Positions 30,621 through 45,418 of a DNA stretch of 64,000 bases are shown here, in pieces. Both the position numbers and the translations under genes were made by a program. The notes beneath the pieces were generated by a model. That model searched no databases. It was not told the origin of the DNA and saw nothing but the letters and a program-made list of their open reading frames with translations. Origin of the DNA: Solenopsis invicta (taxonomy: Eukaryota; Arthropoda; Insecta; Hymenoptera; Formicidae); the NCBI RefSeq assembly GCF_016802725.1, contig NC_052676.1, forward strand, positions 7,767,433-7,831,432, written 5' to 3'. The number at the start of each line of letters is the position of its first letter. Position 1 is the stretch's first letter.

Positions 30621-31439
30621 CCGCACAAGCCATCCGGCCCTGCGTTTATAGCATTGCAACGTGAGAGTGAGGTACATACACATTCGCATGCATCAAGAGA
30701 GAGAAAGAGAGAGAGCGTTTGCGGCGCGGATAAATCTGTGCAGCTAAAGCTTCCAGTAAAAGTAGCAAACGGTTGGCGTCCTTCTCCGGCGTGCTCACCG
30801 CGGAATGCATTTCGCAATTTTATGCTAATTTGGTTAGTCACCCTCGATCAGTGGCAAGCTCGCGAGCGCGGCTGCGAGAAGACGCGTGGGTTAGATTCGA
30901 TGGAACATGATACGCAGACAATAGCAACGACGACGGCGATTTGGCCTTTCGACACCGTTGCTCATTGTCCGCCGCGCGCCGTCGCGCCGAGCCGCGCCGC
31001 GACGTCTTCCATCGTCCGTTCTTTCGGCGATCCGGCTTCACCGGAAAACGGCAAAATGGCTGACCGGTTTCGCGAAGCGATATTCGTGTCGCGCGTCATC
31101 CTCTTCCTCTGTCAATATGAGTGTATTAGTATTTAGCGCCGAAATCAAGTGTGTACAAAAGCCTCTAAACACTTGTAACGGGAATAGGAGAGAAGTCACA
31201 ATTTAGAAAATTCAAATTTGACTTTACACTTTTTGAAGCTTGGAGAAAACGTTGATTTTCGTAGAAGTATAAAATTGTTGCTTTCGGTTTTGGAACGAAC
31301 GTTGAAATATAACAGTCAAATGAAAACGATAGTTATTAACTATTATACATATATCAGAAATTGTCAATTTTGAGATGGCAAATTTCAGTGAATATTATTT
31401 TTAATAAAATATAAAAAGAAAGGAAAGTAAATGTGCACA

Positions 31440-32110
31440 CAAAATTATTTCTGAAGTTGCTTATAGTTAACGTTGCGTATAGATAATTTTACAATTATCT
31501 AAATAAAGATAAGATAAAAATAATTTAATTTTAATTTATTGTTTAGATAAAATTATTTAATGTTTTATCCGGGCAATTTTTAAATAATTTTGCTGTTGAG
31601 CAAAACACAACTCAGAATATAAAAACAATTGTTTATATTTTTATTTATAATCCTTTATTCCTTAATAATAAGTTTTTAAATAATTCAATTTAACCAAAAT
31701 TGTGCCTCTTTTAATTTTGACCAATATGCAAATAAAAATCAAAGTTGAAAAACACATAAAGGGAATATACAATATAACTCATATTAATGGCAAAGTTTTA
31801 TTTATAAAAGTCTCCGAACCAGTTAAAATTTTGTGACAATTTTTATATTGCATTACTATTTTCTAATTTATGCAATTTGTTGTTATCACTTCAAAATATT
31901 CTTCTGTTAGGATAAATGGTAACTCGGAAGTTGGCGCTAAGGATAATATTCATATTATCACATTCGTTGTCTTCTTCACATTAACTTAAGTAATTTAAAA
32001 AAGATAATACTTTTTTTTATCTAGGAGCAGGAGATAATATAAATTCTAATATGTTTAGAGAAAGATAGAAGGTAAAGCGGTTTCTTCATTTAGATAACTT
32101 CATATAGACC
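31440..32110. repeat. Dispersed repeat D, copy 1
   Basis: Aligns in the same orientation with 49545-50290: shared AAGATAAAAATAATTT, TGAGCRAAACA, AATATRAAAACAAT and GCAAATAAAAATC blocks, in the same order. Confidence 0.65.
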
Positions 32111-35100
32111 ATCGTAAACACTGTGTACAGTATATTAATTAAAAGATACATGCAATCAGACTTCTGAAATTTCATATACATAAGCGCGTACATTGTTTTT
32201 CTCGTTTAATTTCAAGTTTTACTTAAATTCCCTCACAAAGTTCTGTTAAGATTAATGTATGCCTGCGTATTGCTTCACTATGTTTGAATTAAGGGGTAAA
32301 ATCTCGAGGGATAATAAATCTCTCTCTCTCTTTCTCTCTAGTGACAATCTCATAGCGAGCGCTAATGGCGGCGAGAGAATAGGAACTTTGCGATGTAAGT
32401 TATCCAGGTCAGACAGAGAAAGCAGCAGCCCGGCTGCGCGGTGATACAAGGATCTTATGTAATTCATAATCGCGCGCCTCTCTCGCGGCTATCGAAGCAA
32501 GAGTCAGTCGGGAGATTAATCGTGCGTGATCCAATCGCCCGTATGTATATGCGTACACAACCGGCTTGTTTCAAAGTCACAGTTGCGTCCAGTCGAAACC
32601 GTTCGACCGAAACCGCGCGCCGCCGTGTCTCAAATGGGTCATGTCTCTTGAACAAAATTCAACCCGTGACCGTTCTGCCTGATAAGAAAGCAGCTTTTAG
32701 GAAGTACTTTCTCTCTCTCTCCGCGTTTTTATTATTCGCTCCGTATCATTCACAATCGGACTTTCGTGCTACGCCATGGCGAACCGTTCGCGTGCGATCG
32801 CGCCGCGTTTCCTCGCCGTCAATCATTTCCGCCTGTCCATAAAGAGAACACATTACGAGTCTTTAGAATTAAGTGAAATTTATAGCATAATTTCTAACAA
32901 TTCATTGTGCAGACTTTTCTAGTATCATTCCGATGTTATTATTGTCCAATGAGAGATAAATCTTGTGAAAGTTGGTATGGAAATATCAGGATTTTTATTT
33001 TTAATAAAATTTAAAACTATATAAATTGTAGATAACATTCAAACATATACAAGAGAGAGAAAGAGAGAAATGTTTAAAAAGATATTTTTTTCATCATTCG
33101 AATAACTTTTTATTTAGCTTATTATTTGAATGAAAGTTTATTTATTATTTGAATTTTTTATTATTGGCATTATTTTCTTTTTTGCATTGTTATTATTATT
33201 ATTTATAACAGGACTAAAAAATTAGAAAATTTTAATTAAAACTTTGGCAATATATAAAAAATAAGAAATATTCCATTATGTAATAAGAAATAAAAAAAAA
33301 AAAATTACTTTTGCTAATCGAATTTATTCCGAAGGGCTCAAATCAATAAAAAATAATTTTTCATTTGAAATTTATTCGTCTAATTTGAATAATACTTTAT
33401 TTAAATGTAAATTCAATATAATATCAAATAAGATAAATTGCAATATAATAAATAGTTAAATACAACATTCGGAATATACAAAAATATAAATTTTATTTAA
33501 ATATACATAATAATTTTATTGGAGATAGAATAAAATTCTCATTCAAATAAAATCATGTTTTATTCACAAATAAAATTTTATTCTTTACTTGTTATTCCTT
33601 ATAGGAATTCAAGATAAAATTCACTCGTTTAGCAGATAGAATTCATTCAACGAGCAATAAATTCCTAATAAACCTAGGTCTAAAGTTCAATCCTTTCAAA
33701 GGAACGAATTGGAAACGACTCTTTATGTGTCAAAAGATTCCGCGATTCGCTCGCTTTCAAAAAACTTTATGATGTATCATATAAGTTCCGAATACTTTTT
33801 AACATTCTGTATAATCAGGTTGCTAGTTAAGAATAGATATTTTTGAAGTGTTCTCGATGTAAATTTTATCTACAAAAGTGTTGTTAAAAGTATAAAGAAA
33901 TTTAAAAATAAAATGTATGACGAAGGAATGATTCCAGAAATCTGAAATTTTGTAATTAAATGATGCATTTCACTTAAATCTTTATGAAATGGCAGACTGC
34001 CATTTTGCTCTTCACAATCAGAAGTGTCAAAGTGTGTTAGGCATTGCCAGCACAGAACACCGAGTTTAATACAGACGCAGTTGATGTCAGTCTGCCGCAA
34101 TATTCCGCTCGAATCTGCTGGCATGCTATTAGCCTTTTGCCAGTACATAACACTTAATTAATCTACATTAAAATTCTAATTTAGAATCTGTCTTTATTTA
34201 ACGCTATACTACATTTACAATTCAGCATGTTATGTCTTCAGATTAAAAACTTTCTTTCACTCCATCACAAGATTTTAAGAGATCTAAATTTTGTTTTGTT
34301 TAAGTCAACGCACAAATATAGTTTGAAACTCTTGAAATTTTACACAAGCGTTACTAATGAGGTAGTATTATTTATTTAGGAATTACTGTACTTAAGCCAA
34401 CAATATATTACGAGGCTGGCGTACAAATCTTTTCGTAATATCTTAATGTAACTGTATTAATTTAGTGATTGTACGTTCGTTTCCGCTTTCACATATTTTT
34501 AAAATGGAAGGCACCAGAATTGAGCGAGCATTCGTACTTTTCAATTTTCCGCGATACAGATGGGCGCCGTTAACGGAGTAAACGTCATCCTCCACGGTTT
34601 GCAGACTGATGCATTGTCCTTGAATACTTTCGCCTAATCGTGCGTCGGCCGGAATGTCGCGCGCCACGGCACGCCATTTTACAAGCCAACCGCATGAACT
34701 TTGTTCCAACATTTGCGAGGTAGACGAGATCCGTCGCGGTACTCTGGGTACCCTCAATTAAACCCCGAGTCGTTCCCCTGTGGATCTACGAGATCGATTT
34801 ATATTTGTTCTAGTATTAACCTAACTGTTTCTCGTTTATTCTATTTATTCCCATTACACTGCTCACGTGATTACACGGTCAACAACGGATACGAGTAACA
34901 AAACTGCACACGTATACAAGCACATGCACACACCGAGGCTAGGCCAGGACTCGAGTTAAATTTCTCGATCCTCAACTGGCCTGGTGAGCTGCCGATGCAC
35001 AAGAACTGACTGTTAATTTAACCTTCGCTCGTTTCTCAGAACAGGTATACAGATCAGAAACTGAAAATTTTTTGAACACATATGAACACACACGTACACA

Positions 35101-37089
35101 CACATACACACATATGCGCGTGCATACACACTATACGTTTATGTATTCATAATTAGATGTACCTAAAATTTGGTGTAAAAAACATAATTAGCGATATGTA
35201 TTTAAAGGATAACTTGTATTGTTGACGATTCTTAACAGCTAAATCATTTACTTTCCTTAAAATTGACGTGTGCAGATCAAAAATGTATTCAGAAGTTTTA
35301 TTCGTGAAGATTAGAATTAGAAAATAGAAGATTTCGATAAAAATACGATTATTACATTTGTAGAATATTTATTTCTTGTCTTTGTTCTTCAAATAATAAA
35401 ATATTTTTGTTTTAAACTTAAATTTAAAATATTAAAACATAAAGAATATTAAAGTCGTTAAAGATATTTCAGCTTTAAACATTATGTTTTACATTAAAAC
35501 ATTTTTAATATCTATAAACAAAGAAATACATACTTTAATATCTCAAAATTAAATATTTCTTCCATAAATGTATTTATATCATTTTTCATCAAATGATATA
35601 GTCGTTTCTGAAGCCAAGTTTAATTCAAATAATTCAAAAATTTTATTTCCTTTTTTTTCTGTCTACAGTTTAAAATTAATTACAGTTTTTTCTTTAAATG
35701 TATTTGTAATTTAAAAAAAATTCTGCATTAATAATTAGATACATTTAATTATTAGTACAACTTTTTTTTTTTTTTTTTTTATAAATAACCATAATCTCAT
35801 TTCTTTAAATGTGTTCGTGATTTTATCTTCTATTTCTAACATAAAAATTAATCCTCTGCTATACATATTTCCTTTAAAAAATATAAAGGTTAAAAATTAA
35901 AAATGTAGAAAATGTCAGATACGTCTAATTATTGACACATTTTTTTTTCTTTTATAATTTTCTTTATATCTCTTTACGGAGAGTGTATATAACATAAGAT
36001 TAATTTTTTATGTTAGAAGTGGAAAAAAAAGACTACAGTTAATCATAAGAAAATGAAAAATTTTGTCAATAATCAGCTATATCTGTTGATTTTTTTAAGA
36101 ATTTTTTTTATTTTCTCACTTTTTATTTTTTATATATTTTTTTAAATAGAGCACATATAACAGAGAATTATCTGTAACTTTTAATGTTAAAAGTAAAAAA
36201 TATATGACTATTAATACGGAATTTCTTCAAACTTAATATAACAAAGTATATACTTGTATGTGTTATATTAAATTTTGCAGATTACACTGTAGCTTTTACA
36301 AAATTTTAATCTGCAAATTATATCCGTGAAATGACGCGAGAACAAACTTTAACAAGAGTTAATTATCGAAGCTGATTACGATGAGTTAATCTCTCGTCAT
36401 CAGCAGTGATACATCGATTACGAGCGCGATGATGTGAGACTGCCTATGTGCGATACACGTTCGCGAGGCGATATCGCCGCGACGGGCATCGATGTCTCCG
36501 GCGCGCGATGTCTCCGATACCGCTTACGCGAGAGAGATCGATCGCGCCGACGCCGATCGCGAAGCTACTTTCTCAGGCCACTTGCCGCGATCGAGAACTC
36601 ACCTCTGGATGTGTCAACCGTGCCCTTTGACAGAAACAGGAGCAGCAGTAACTCGTACCAGTTGGCACGGACGATAGGAAGAAGGGACGAGTTTTCAGTG
36701 ACGTGATTGAAATTCCGTGAAGATCCACGCGGTTCCGAGAGGAATGCGGGTGCGCAGAGGCGATCCAACGGCGAGATCTGCGCGAGATCGCGCACGTTAT
36801 TTCGCGGGGGGTACGGCTTCGAAACTGCGCGCGAACCGCGGGCCCGCCCCGTCGTCGCGATCTCTTTCAATCCTTTTTTTATCTATCCGAGCGTCGCGGA
36901 CGATCGAGCAACGACTGGCTTCCACGACGCGATTCCGGATCGTGGTATGCGGCCGCTCGACCTCGCCTAAGAGGAAGGTAACTCGCGCCGCCGCCACGAG
37001 GAGCCACCGTACGCCGTGTTTGTACCGTTACGCACGCGGTCCCAGGCTACAGGTGGATCCAGGGGTCTAGAAAAGTCTGAGGAGGGCCG

Positions 37090-37182
37090 GCTTTAAAGCA
37101 TTCACCGCCGGCGCTAAAAATCTACAGTTCACGCCACATGCATTGTAGATTTTCAGCGCTGGCAGTCAATTTTGGAACACAC
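37090..37182. mobile_element. ~95-bp hairpin element, family E copy 1
   Basis: Contains GCGCTAAAAATCTACAGTTC and GTAGATTTTCAGCGC as inverted arms, closing with TTTTGGAACAC. It matches 55658-55756. Confidence 0.6.
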
Positions 37183-37267
37183 GCGGTCATCGTGGTACCG
37201 CCATTCGCGCGGGTTTCGAACGTTTGAAACGCTCTGTAAGTCGCCGACGGGACAGCGGCGTACTTAC

Positions 37268-37315
37268 CGGTCTTGGAATCCCCGCACATCACTCCCGTCC
37301 CGTCCGGGATTAAGA
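37268..37315 (-). other. Candidate 48-nt 5'UTR exon of the myosin transcript
   Basis: A GC-rich 48-nt block is flanked by an acceptor (aaattttccag) and a consensus donor (GTAAGT, 37262-37267) on the minus strand. It contains one ATG; joined to 27816 this gives only a 10-codon upstream ORF ending before the main ATG. Exon 27731-27816 needs an upstream partner and this is the best one I found, but there is no transcript evidence. Confidence 0.35.
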
Positions 37316-38885
37316 CTGGAAAATTTAAATAAGCGGAGAGAGAGTGCGCGCGTTCTCTTTTGGACTTTTGATTTTCTTCGTTACACTTTTAGGTGCCGCG
37401 ACGACACCTCCTTTTTTTCTGCACGTTCCACAAATACGAATCCAACGATCTAATTCTAAAATATGCACGCGCGTGTAACGTGCGCGCAATGTAATGCATG
37501 TTAATTTATTCGCAGACAAACGTGTTCGGCGCGAGGAAGTGGATGCGAGAGAGATCTCACGTTTCGTGGTCCAGTGAGGATTCCCCAAAGTATGTATGTA
37601 TCTACGCCGCGCGTTCGCGGATCCGCGCACGTCACATAGCGTGCGCCACGTTGCAGGTGCGTGCAGGTGTGCGTTTTCCCTCCCCAGCCGCGTGCGTTTT
37701 CCAAATATGATCGCACGCGGATAAGGTTTCGCGCTGGCCGCGCAGCCACCAGAATTCCTCAAAGAGGTCATCTAATCCGGGGGCCGTTGTCCCCGCAGCC
37801 TGATACCGGGTGAGGGGAAGGGGATCCTTTCTAAAGACTTCCGTAACTTCGACGTCACTTTCGTTGTAACCGGGTCTTGACTACGTATCCACGAAACTGA
37901 CGGAATTCCTGGCGTTCGGAGCATAGGGCGATTCGATAACGCAGGGATCCGATAATAAAAGCCCCTCGAGAAGGTTAGCGTTACACCCGTTAGGTGTAAG
38001 GCTACTACTTGGAAAAATATTCTGATTCAAAAACAAACAGAGACAAGTGACTGTACGGCAAGTGTTTTATTACAAGACGTATTCAATGAAATTAGAAGAT
38101 ATTATGGATAAAAAATGATTAAATAATCACATAAACAAGAAATAACATTTTGACAGTTAATAAATTGAAATAATAGGAGAGCACAAGCCTAAATGTGTGT
38201 GTAAAAACAGAATTAATAAAAGCAAGCCTTATTCGATTATAGCTAAATCTTAATGTTGATATGTCTTTTGTGATTAAGAACACTTTCAAATTCATTAATG
38301 TCCAAATTATATAAATATTACAGTACAATGATCACAAAATAAGTATGTATATTAACATTTTTTTTCACTTTCTCTTCCATAAGTGTTTGCAATTCGGTAT
38401 TGCATACACAAGTTTCATGTTTTTAGATTTTTTAATAAATTTATAAAATTCTTCACAATTCAAGTTGAATTAATTCAGAACATAATTCTATCTTCACCAG
38501 TTTCATGTGCATTCGTGAAACTTAAAAGATACTTCATATTCTGTATGATTAAATTAAAACGTCATTTATCCTAATTTTATACTTTTCAGTTCTGTTTCTA
38601 AATGCCATTACACAAAAAAGTATTAAAATTAAATTTAATTTTTTGTTATTAAAAGTTATGTAAAATATTTTATATTTTGCGTAACTGGGAATGATAATTA
38701 ACAAATCCAGAACCTGGACACAAATTTTTAAAACACAAAGTGTTCAACTTTAAGTGAATGAGTTAGAAGCTTTGATTTAGGCAATACACATGTTGCGTTA
38801 TATATACGTCGATGTCAAAATCAATTAAATTTGTTAAAAAAAAAAAAAAAAAAAAAATTAATTTTACAATATTAAAATGTTGTAC

Positions 38886-39060
38886 TTCTATTTTCGTTTT
38901 TTAAATACTTAAAAATATTTTAGTTTTAAACGATGCTTAGATATAAAAATGTTTAGATATAAAAAATATAAAAATGTTTAAAACTATTAAACATTTTAGT
39001 CTTATATCTTAACATTTTTTAAAATTGAAACATTTTTAAGTACTTAAAAAACGAAGATAG
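38886..39060. repeat. ~175-bp palindrome
   Basis: The left arm (TTTTTTAAATACTTAAAAAT block, 38886-38930) and the right arm (39018-39060) are inverted copies. It is preceded by a 22-base poly-A run near 38838-38858. Confidence 0.65.
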
Positions 39061-42000
39061 TAATAAAATATTTTAATATCTCAAAATTAAAAACTTCGAG
39101 CATTATTGTTAATAAAGAGAAAGATTTAAATTATATTGTACACTAAAAACCAAAAAAATATAAAGATTTTAAAGACATGTCCTTACTTTAGTGAGATTTA
39201 TTTTTAATAAGTAAATATCCACGCAGAACGGAAGCTTGTAATAGCAACAGCGCAATGTTGCAGAGATATATTGCAAAGAATTCTTTTCTAAATATTACCC
39301 CAGCAATATTGCAGAAATGTTTTAAAAGTATATAAGATAATGTGCCCTACATTTCACGTACATATCACAGCCATTAGATGATAGCAGCGGAGTTTTACTT
39401 CTCGTAATTAAAAAACCACAGAGTATAGATTTTTACTCACATTTTAATGACATAATTCTTTGAAGGAATGAGTCTCTTTTTTGTTCAATTTATATAACTT
39501 TGTATACAAATTATATTTATAATTAATAAAGTAAAAATTTAAATTAATAAAATATTTATTGTCATATTCAACTTTCTATGATAAAATGATATGCATACTG
39601 GTAATGATTGCCTATATAACAAGAAATTACTAATTTGGATATATTAACGTTATTCAAGTTTTTGTACAGTGAGTAATGAAGAGATAGATCACAGTAATGA
39701 CTCTCTATTACTTTCTAATTTGTAATCTTTTTAGTTGTGAAGGATGCACTTTAATGCCTTAAGAAAGTAATCACTCTTTTACGAAGAACATTATACGTAC
39801 ATACGCTACATTTATGAATAGGTAAGAAGTTCTATTGTTATCTTTGAAGCAGGTTTCCTTAAAAATCCTTTGCATGTTCCTGCTTCAAATGTTTCTTCAG
39901 TATAATATTACGTTTTTAACTTTGACATAAAACTACAATTCATGATCGAAAAATAGTCGATATATACGTAACATTATAATAATTAAAGAATAATCAAATC
40001 CTTGTTTGTTATTTGCTTTCGATCAATCTTATATAAATGCAATATTTTACCGATAACAAAGTAAAGTTTCTTAAAAATATAAAAATCCTACCTTGTAATT
40101 AATACTGTAATTTACTGTACAGTAATGAAAAACATTAAACTCAATTAAAATTAAACTAAATGACATGGGAATGTAACGAGGTAACGCAAAACATTGTACA
40201 CCGACTTTTACAGATATTCTCTCGCTTTCATAGCGAAAACTGTATTCGCATCAATAGGAAAATAAGCAAAAATAGATTAAAGGCAGCGCTTTGCCGCCTG
40301 AAATCCCGCTACGTTAACGGGCTGAACGGAATTGTTTTTTTTTCCCTTTTGCGGCTTTTGCGTGTTTCACTTTATTTTATCATCGCGCGCAAGGTACCTG
40401 CTTATCCTCGATTTAGCTAACTTTTCTATCTGGCGAATGTAACGAGCAAGTAACGACGCCGTTATTTTTGCAGCAGGCATTCCTGATCGCGTTGCAAGTG
40501 AATTAAACCAAATCCACCTTAGCGCGAACGTGATGGGAATGGGGGAAATGGGTAATGGGACATGCGTTCCACTAATTTTATCGCCGCAGTGTATGCGACA
40601 TTATTTACACACTTATTTAGAGCGTCACGTTTTAATTACCGTTAAAATTCTTCAGCCTGTAAAAGATCATCGACAACAAACTCGAATTGTAATGATGAAT
40701 CAAGTAAAGAGTACCTCAGTTCTAAATGCTCGTTGTTATAATTGCTGAATTTAATTAGAAATTATATGGATCTCAGATCGAATAGAAGAAGGCAATTGCA
40801 AAAATTATTTGTTACAAGGACGAAGTCAATCGTAAGCGATGTTGATCTCATTCCCTTCTCACTTTCCTATTTAGTTCTTCGATTATCTCGAGTGCTGGCA
40901 AATAAATGAACAACTTAACAAATGAACATACGAGTGGTAATTAAGTTGCAATTCCCAATTAACTACTTTGAAATTTAATTGGCTGCCACCGATCGGACCC
41001 CTGTTCGCCGCTCAGCAATGTGACCGCATGCACCGTAATATCGCAAGTATGCGAGCAATGCACCGTAGGTTTCCATTCACCGTTCCTTCGATTTCACGAG
41101 CGAAGGATACGCGGCAGCCTTCGGCAATCGGAGGAATTCCTTAATGACTATGACCAGCGATGCGTTTCTATCTTCGACAAGAAAAATAAAAAAAAAACAG
41201 TTTAACCCGCTTTTTTTTCGTTATTTGTTTACGCGACGATTTAGAATGTTCGCCGCATTAAACGACGTTGAAACAGGGAAATATAACGGTTAAAAAATTT
41301 CTAACAAAAATATGTTATAGAAGGTAATGTATATGGAGAATCGCACACGTGGATTGCCCTTCACGGAGAATCAAGATGGCTACAGTCTTTAGTCTCAGCT
41401 GAAGACGCATAACTTGATATTGACTTTCTATCGCAATGTAAAATAACTGAAATAAACAAAAAAATATATAAGGAAAGTGAAATGAGATTTGTAATGCTGT
41501 AAAGAGAATTTTATCGTTAATGCATAAAGAAGTTCGCGGATGGAACTTTTCAATAGCAGGTAAAACAGAGCAAAAGTTTATTACCAGTAGGTAAAACAGG
41601 TAACGTGTAATTAGCTTATTAACAGAAGATTCGTGAGTTGGAGCTTTACTGAATGCTGAAAAAGTCACGTTACTACGTAACATTAGAAGATAAGTTGTTT
41701 ATTGCCAACGAGAGTCAATAAAGTGTCCTAGAATGCAGTTTAATATAATAAACTGTACTTCTTTTGAATATCGCCAAAAATTGTTGAACGCAAGTGTTAA
41801 TTAAAAATTAAATTAATCACTCACATTATTTTACAAGTCCCGATACATTTTAATAAAATGCATTGTGCATTTTTTTTGTATTTTAAAATTTCATAACAAA
41901 ACAGCACAAACGAGACATTCCTTTAATCCTATTAAAACCTCATTTTTTATTTCCCTTAAATTTGGTTTTGTTTATCGTTAAACATTTCTTTCTACATTAT

Positions 42001-45000
42001 AAAAGTATGTTGTTTCTTTGAAAATTCTCAGCTATAATTGGTTGCTTCTTCTGCTTTTTCTTTTTTTTAATAAATCGCAAGTGTAAACGAGAGAAAACGT
42101 TGCGGAACTCTTGACAGAACTCATCAGCCACGATAAAGGGTGAGATATGATTTTTTTATCGGCGGCTTTTCAAGCGTTGCGCAAACGGTCGCGACGGACG
42201 AGCATATGTCACTCGAGTGCGCGATAAAATCAACACCGAATTACACTCAGCCGTTAAATGATACGAATAAAGTCGGCAAACAAAAACATTCGCGTTTAAA
42301 GATGTTAAGCCGTCGTGTATTAACCGTGCGCTAATGTAACAGCGCCGCGTACGAGAACGAGCTAAAAATGAAAGCCGACAGAAACCAGAAGAAGTGAATA
42401 CATAATAAAATCTTGCTTGTCAGTTATTTCAAGCTGGGTTTTGTCTCTTTAAGCGCCTTCGTTTTTTTTCTTCTTTCAACACAATTTAATATTCAAGATA
42501 GAAATTCTTCAATAATGAACGAGCTTTCTCTGTTCTTCAATGATGAACAACCAAGACTTCGAATTTATGACTAAATATTTTTCTGGAATCTTCAATGAAA
42601 CATCAAGAGATATTTTTCATATAGTAAAGAAACATTTTATATTTATATTAGAACATAAATTCATAACATAAAGTAAAACATTTTATATTAGACTGACCCT
42701 TGCTAAAATTTTTGCGTTAAATTTTTGAATTATTCACGTGTTAATTTTACATAATTATATTATTCGACTGTTAAATATTGATATTCGATATTTTAATTCT
42801 TGATATTAAACCAACACAATTTAATGGTAAATAAATGAATAACATTAAAATAATATAACTTTAAAATATAAATTCTAAAATGAATGAATAAAATGTACTT
42901 ATTAATTTTTTTCTTAATTAATTGTATTATTAAAATTAACACAATTAACTGTTAATTTTATTGAAACTATATATTTCGCATTATTTTCTAATATATTAAT
43001 CTTGTCTCACACTAATAACTTGGATAGTTCGTTTGGGACGCGTGCATATGGAAAAATATTTTGGTGTAATAACGTATAACTGGGTTAAAATATACCAAAA
43101 AAAACTATTCAATTAATATAAATAAATATTTTTTTATTTATATGCATTTCGTAGAAGCCACCAAATTTTTTTGATGTATAAAACAAAATATTTGATCGCA
43201 TAAAAAATGCCTCGGCCAAACAGTCTTTGCTAAAAGCACAAAATTATTTTTTTCCTATTGTGAAATGTGTTAAAGTTAGCACAAAACTTTTTACCGTGAT
43301 CATTCGGGTTATTTTAAACGTCGCGCATGAGAATCGAGACGCACAATGATAAGATTGCAGGGGGTAAACAAAGGGACAGGTTCTGAGTACATATGTGCTT
43401 AGGATATCGAGTGAGGATTTTGCGACTAGCCCCTCGGTAATTCAAAGAGCGACGCGCGACGCTCTCTTTCGATTGATATGGATGAAGCAGCCCGACTTTT
43501 GATATACGCTCGATTTCAAATGGAAAATCATGCCTGGATTGGATTCGCACGTGAGCTGAAATAAAGTTACATTGTCGGGCCGCGAGTCTGCACCGCCATG
43601 CCAACTCCGCCTTCTGTCGCGCAATATAACGCGCCGGAATATGTGTCGCGACCGTGTACTCCAGCGATCAACGCGAAATGCCGCGCGCGTGTCTACCAGA
43701 CTTGGGCGTAACTTGCTTTATTAAGTATAAACCCGTTCTCCTCCAGTTGGAGAAACGATACAGCGATTTGCACCACCGTGTGCGCTTCGATCGCGCGCGG
43801 AGTTATCGTTTATCGACGTTTTGTTCCGTGCACACGGAACTTGTTGTTACGTGCGAGAGTAGCGAAATCAAATTACGCAAGACATGTGCAAGTTTTCCGA
43901 AATCTTAGCGCACCGCTCGAAGGTGGGGTAAACCAATTTACTCATCCGCCTCTTTTATCTACTTTTCGCTGCGCTCTCACGCGGCCGCTCTCACTTTATC
44001 TCAATTCTCCGTCCCGCGACTCGCAGGATTCCTTCGGAATGAATATGCACGGCAAGTTCGGGCGGGGAAGGGAAGGGGGGAGGAGGAGAAAAAGGAAAAG
44101 CGAAAAGATTCCGACAGAAAGAGAAAAGAGGGTCGCAGGGGTGGTGGCAAGCGGCTTGGCCCTCCTGCAAACACTGTAGCCCCTCGCCGCAACTTAAATT
44201 GACTCGATAAAAGTTCGCGGAATAAAGCGCCACTATATCAGAAACATCTGCCAAACGTTATTACAACTTTGAATAAAGAACGTCGGCCGGGAGGGTGGCC
44301 GGGGGTGGGGTAGGAGGAGGGCCACCACCTCCTTGTCGTCCTCGTGACGACGACGGCGAGGAGCGCGCGAGGGAAAAAGTTCCAAGTTCGCGTACGCCGA
44401 AGACCGTGGGAAAGTTCGCCCGTAAATCAAGTCGTTATTTTAATTTAGCTGGCCTCGTATTAGCCTCCCCGTTTCCGCCATTCGTTTTCATTTCGACGAT
44501 CCGTGTGCCGATCTTCGACGGTAATCTCGTAAAAGAGGGTGTGGACCGAGTGTGATCGGAGGATGAGGTATACCTTGATCGGAAGAATTTTATTGTGATG
44601 GGAATAATGAGGATAAAATCTTAAATATCGTTACCGTTTTGGTCTCCTTCACTTTATCAATATCGATTCTTCGATGCTCTATATTAATGATCTACTTGCA
44701 ATCTAAATTTTTTCGAGAAATATACTTTGTTGCGCTATTTTGATGTTCAATAATATAATATATTGAGAGAAGAATGATTGTAATTACTACAATTTATAGT
44801 AGCCACTAATTTATAGTTGTTTTAGTACGTAAATTATAATTATTATTATTAACATTAAAATTAATTATTACGTTAATAATAAATAAATATTTAAAGAAAG
44901 TTACATTTACTATAAGTGTGATTGCATTTAGTTCATAAAAACATAAAAACATTTAGTTCATTTTATTTTACATTCATCTTTTTATATTTTATTACATTAA

Positions 45001-45418
45001 TATTGGAAATTATTAGAGACTGCAGTATAATTCTTTTATAATTGGTAAAACTGTAAAGGGTATTATTATTAACATTAGCAGCAATAAACTGTAAAAATGG
45101 CAGTCCAAATAATTATTTTAATCAGTTTTAAGATCGCGAATTGTATACAACAAATTAAATATAAGATAGGCCGAGACGGCCATGGCAAAAACTTCGTGCT
45201 GAAATAATATTTCATTTGTTTCTGTTCATTTTAAACGCCTCGGTTTTGATTTGAAACACAGCTCTTAAAAATAAAACATAATTAAATTGAAAATCAATAT
45301 AATAATACTTATGTCATGCTCTAAAATCTTCTCACTTTCATAAAGTAATTATTAATTATTTTAATAATTATTTTACCGTGTAATGTAGTTACAAATAACA
45401 TTTTTCTTTTAGTAGTGT

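Larger units (their letters stand above)
27817..37267. other. 9.5-kb AT-rich stretch, probably 5'UTR intron
   Basis: If the candidate exon at 37268 is real, this is the intron joining it to 27816. It contains family A copy 2, a six-unit tandem array, dispersed repeat D copy 1, GC-rich islands at about 30600-31130, 32270-32850 and from 36400, and an unexplained minus-strand ORF at 34443-34712. No gene is supported. Confidence 0.65.

Noticed and set aside
30654..31136. 160-codon plus-strand ORF
   Set aside because: It lies partly in a repeat unit and a GA-rich simple tract; composition explains the open frame and no domain is visible.
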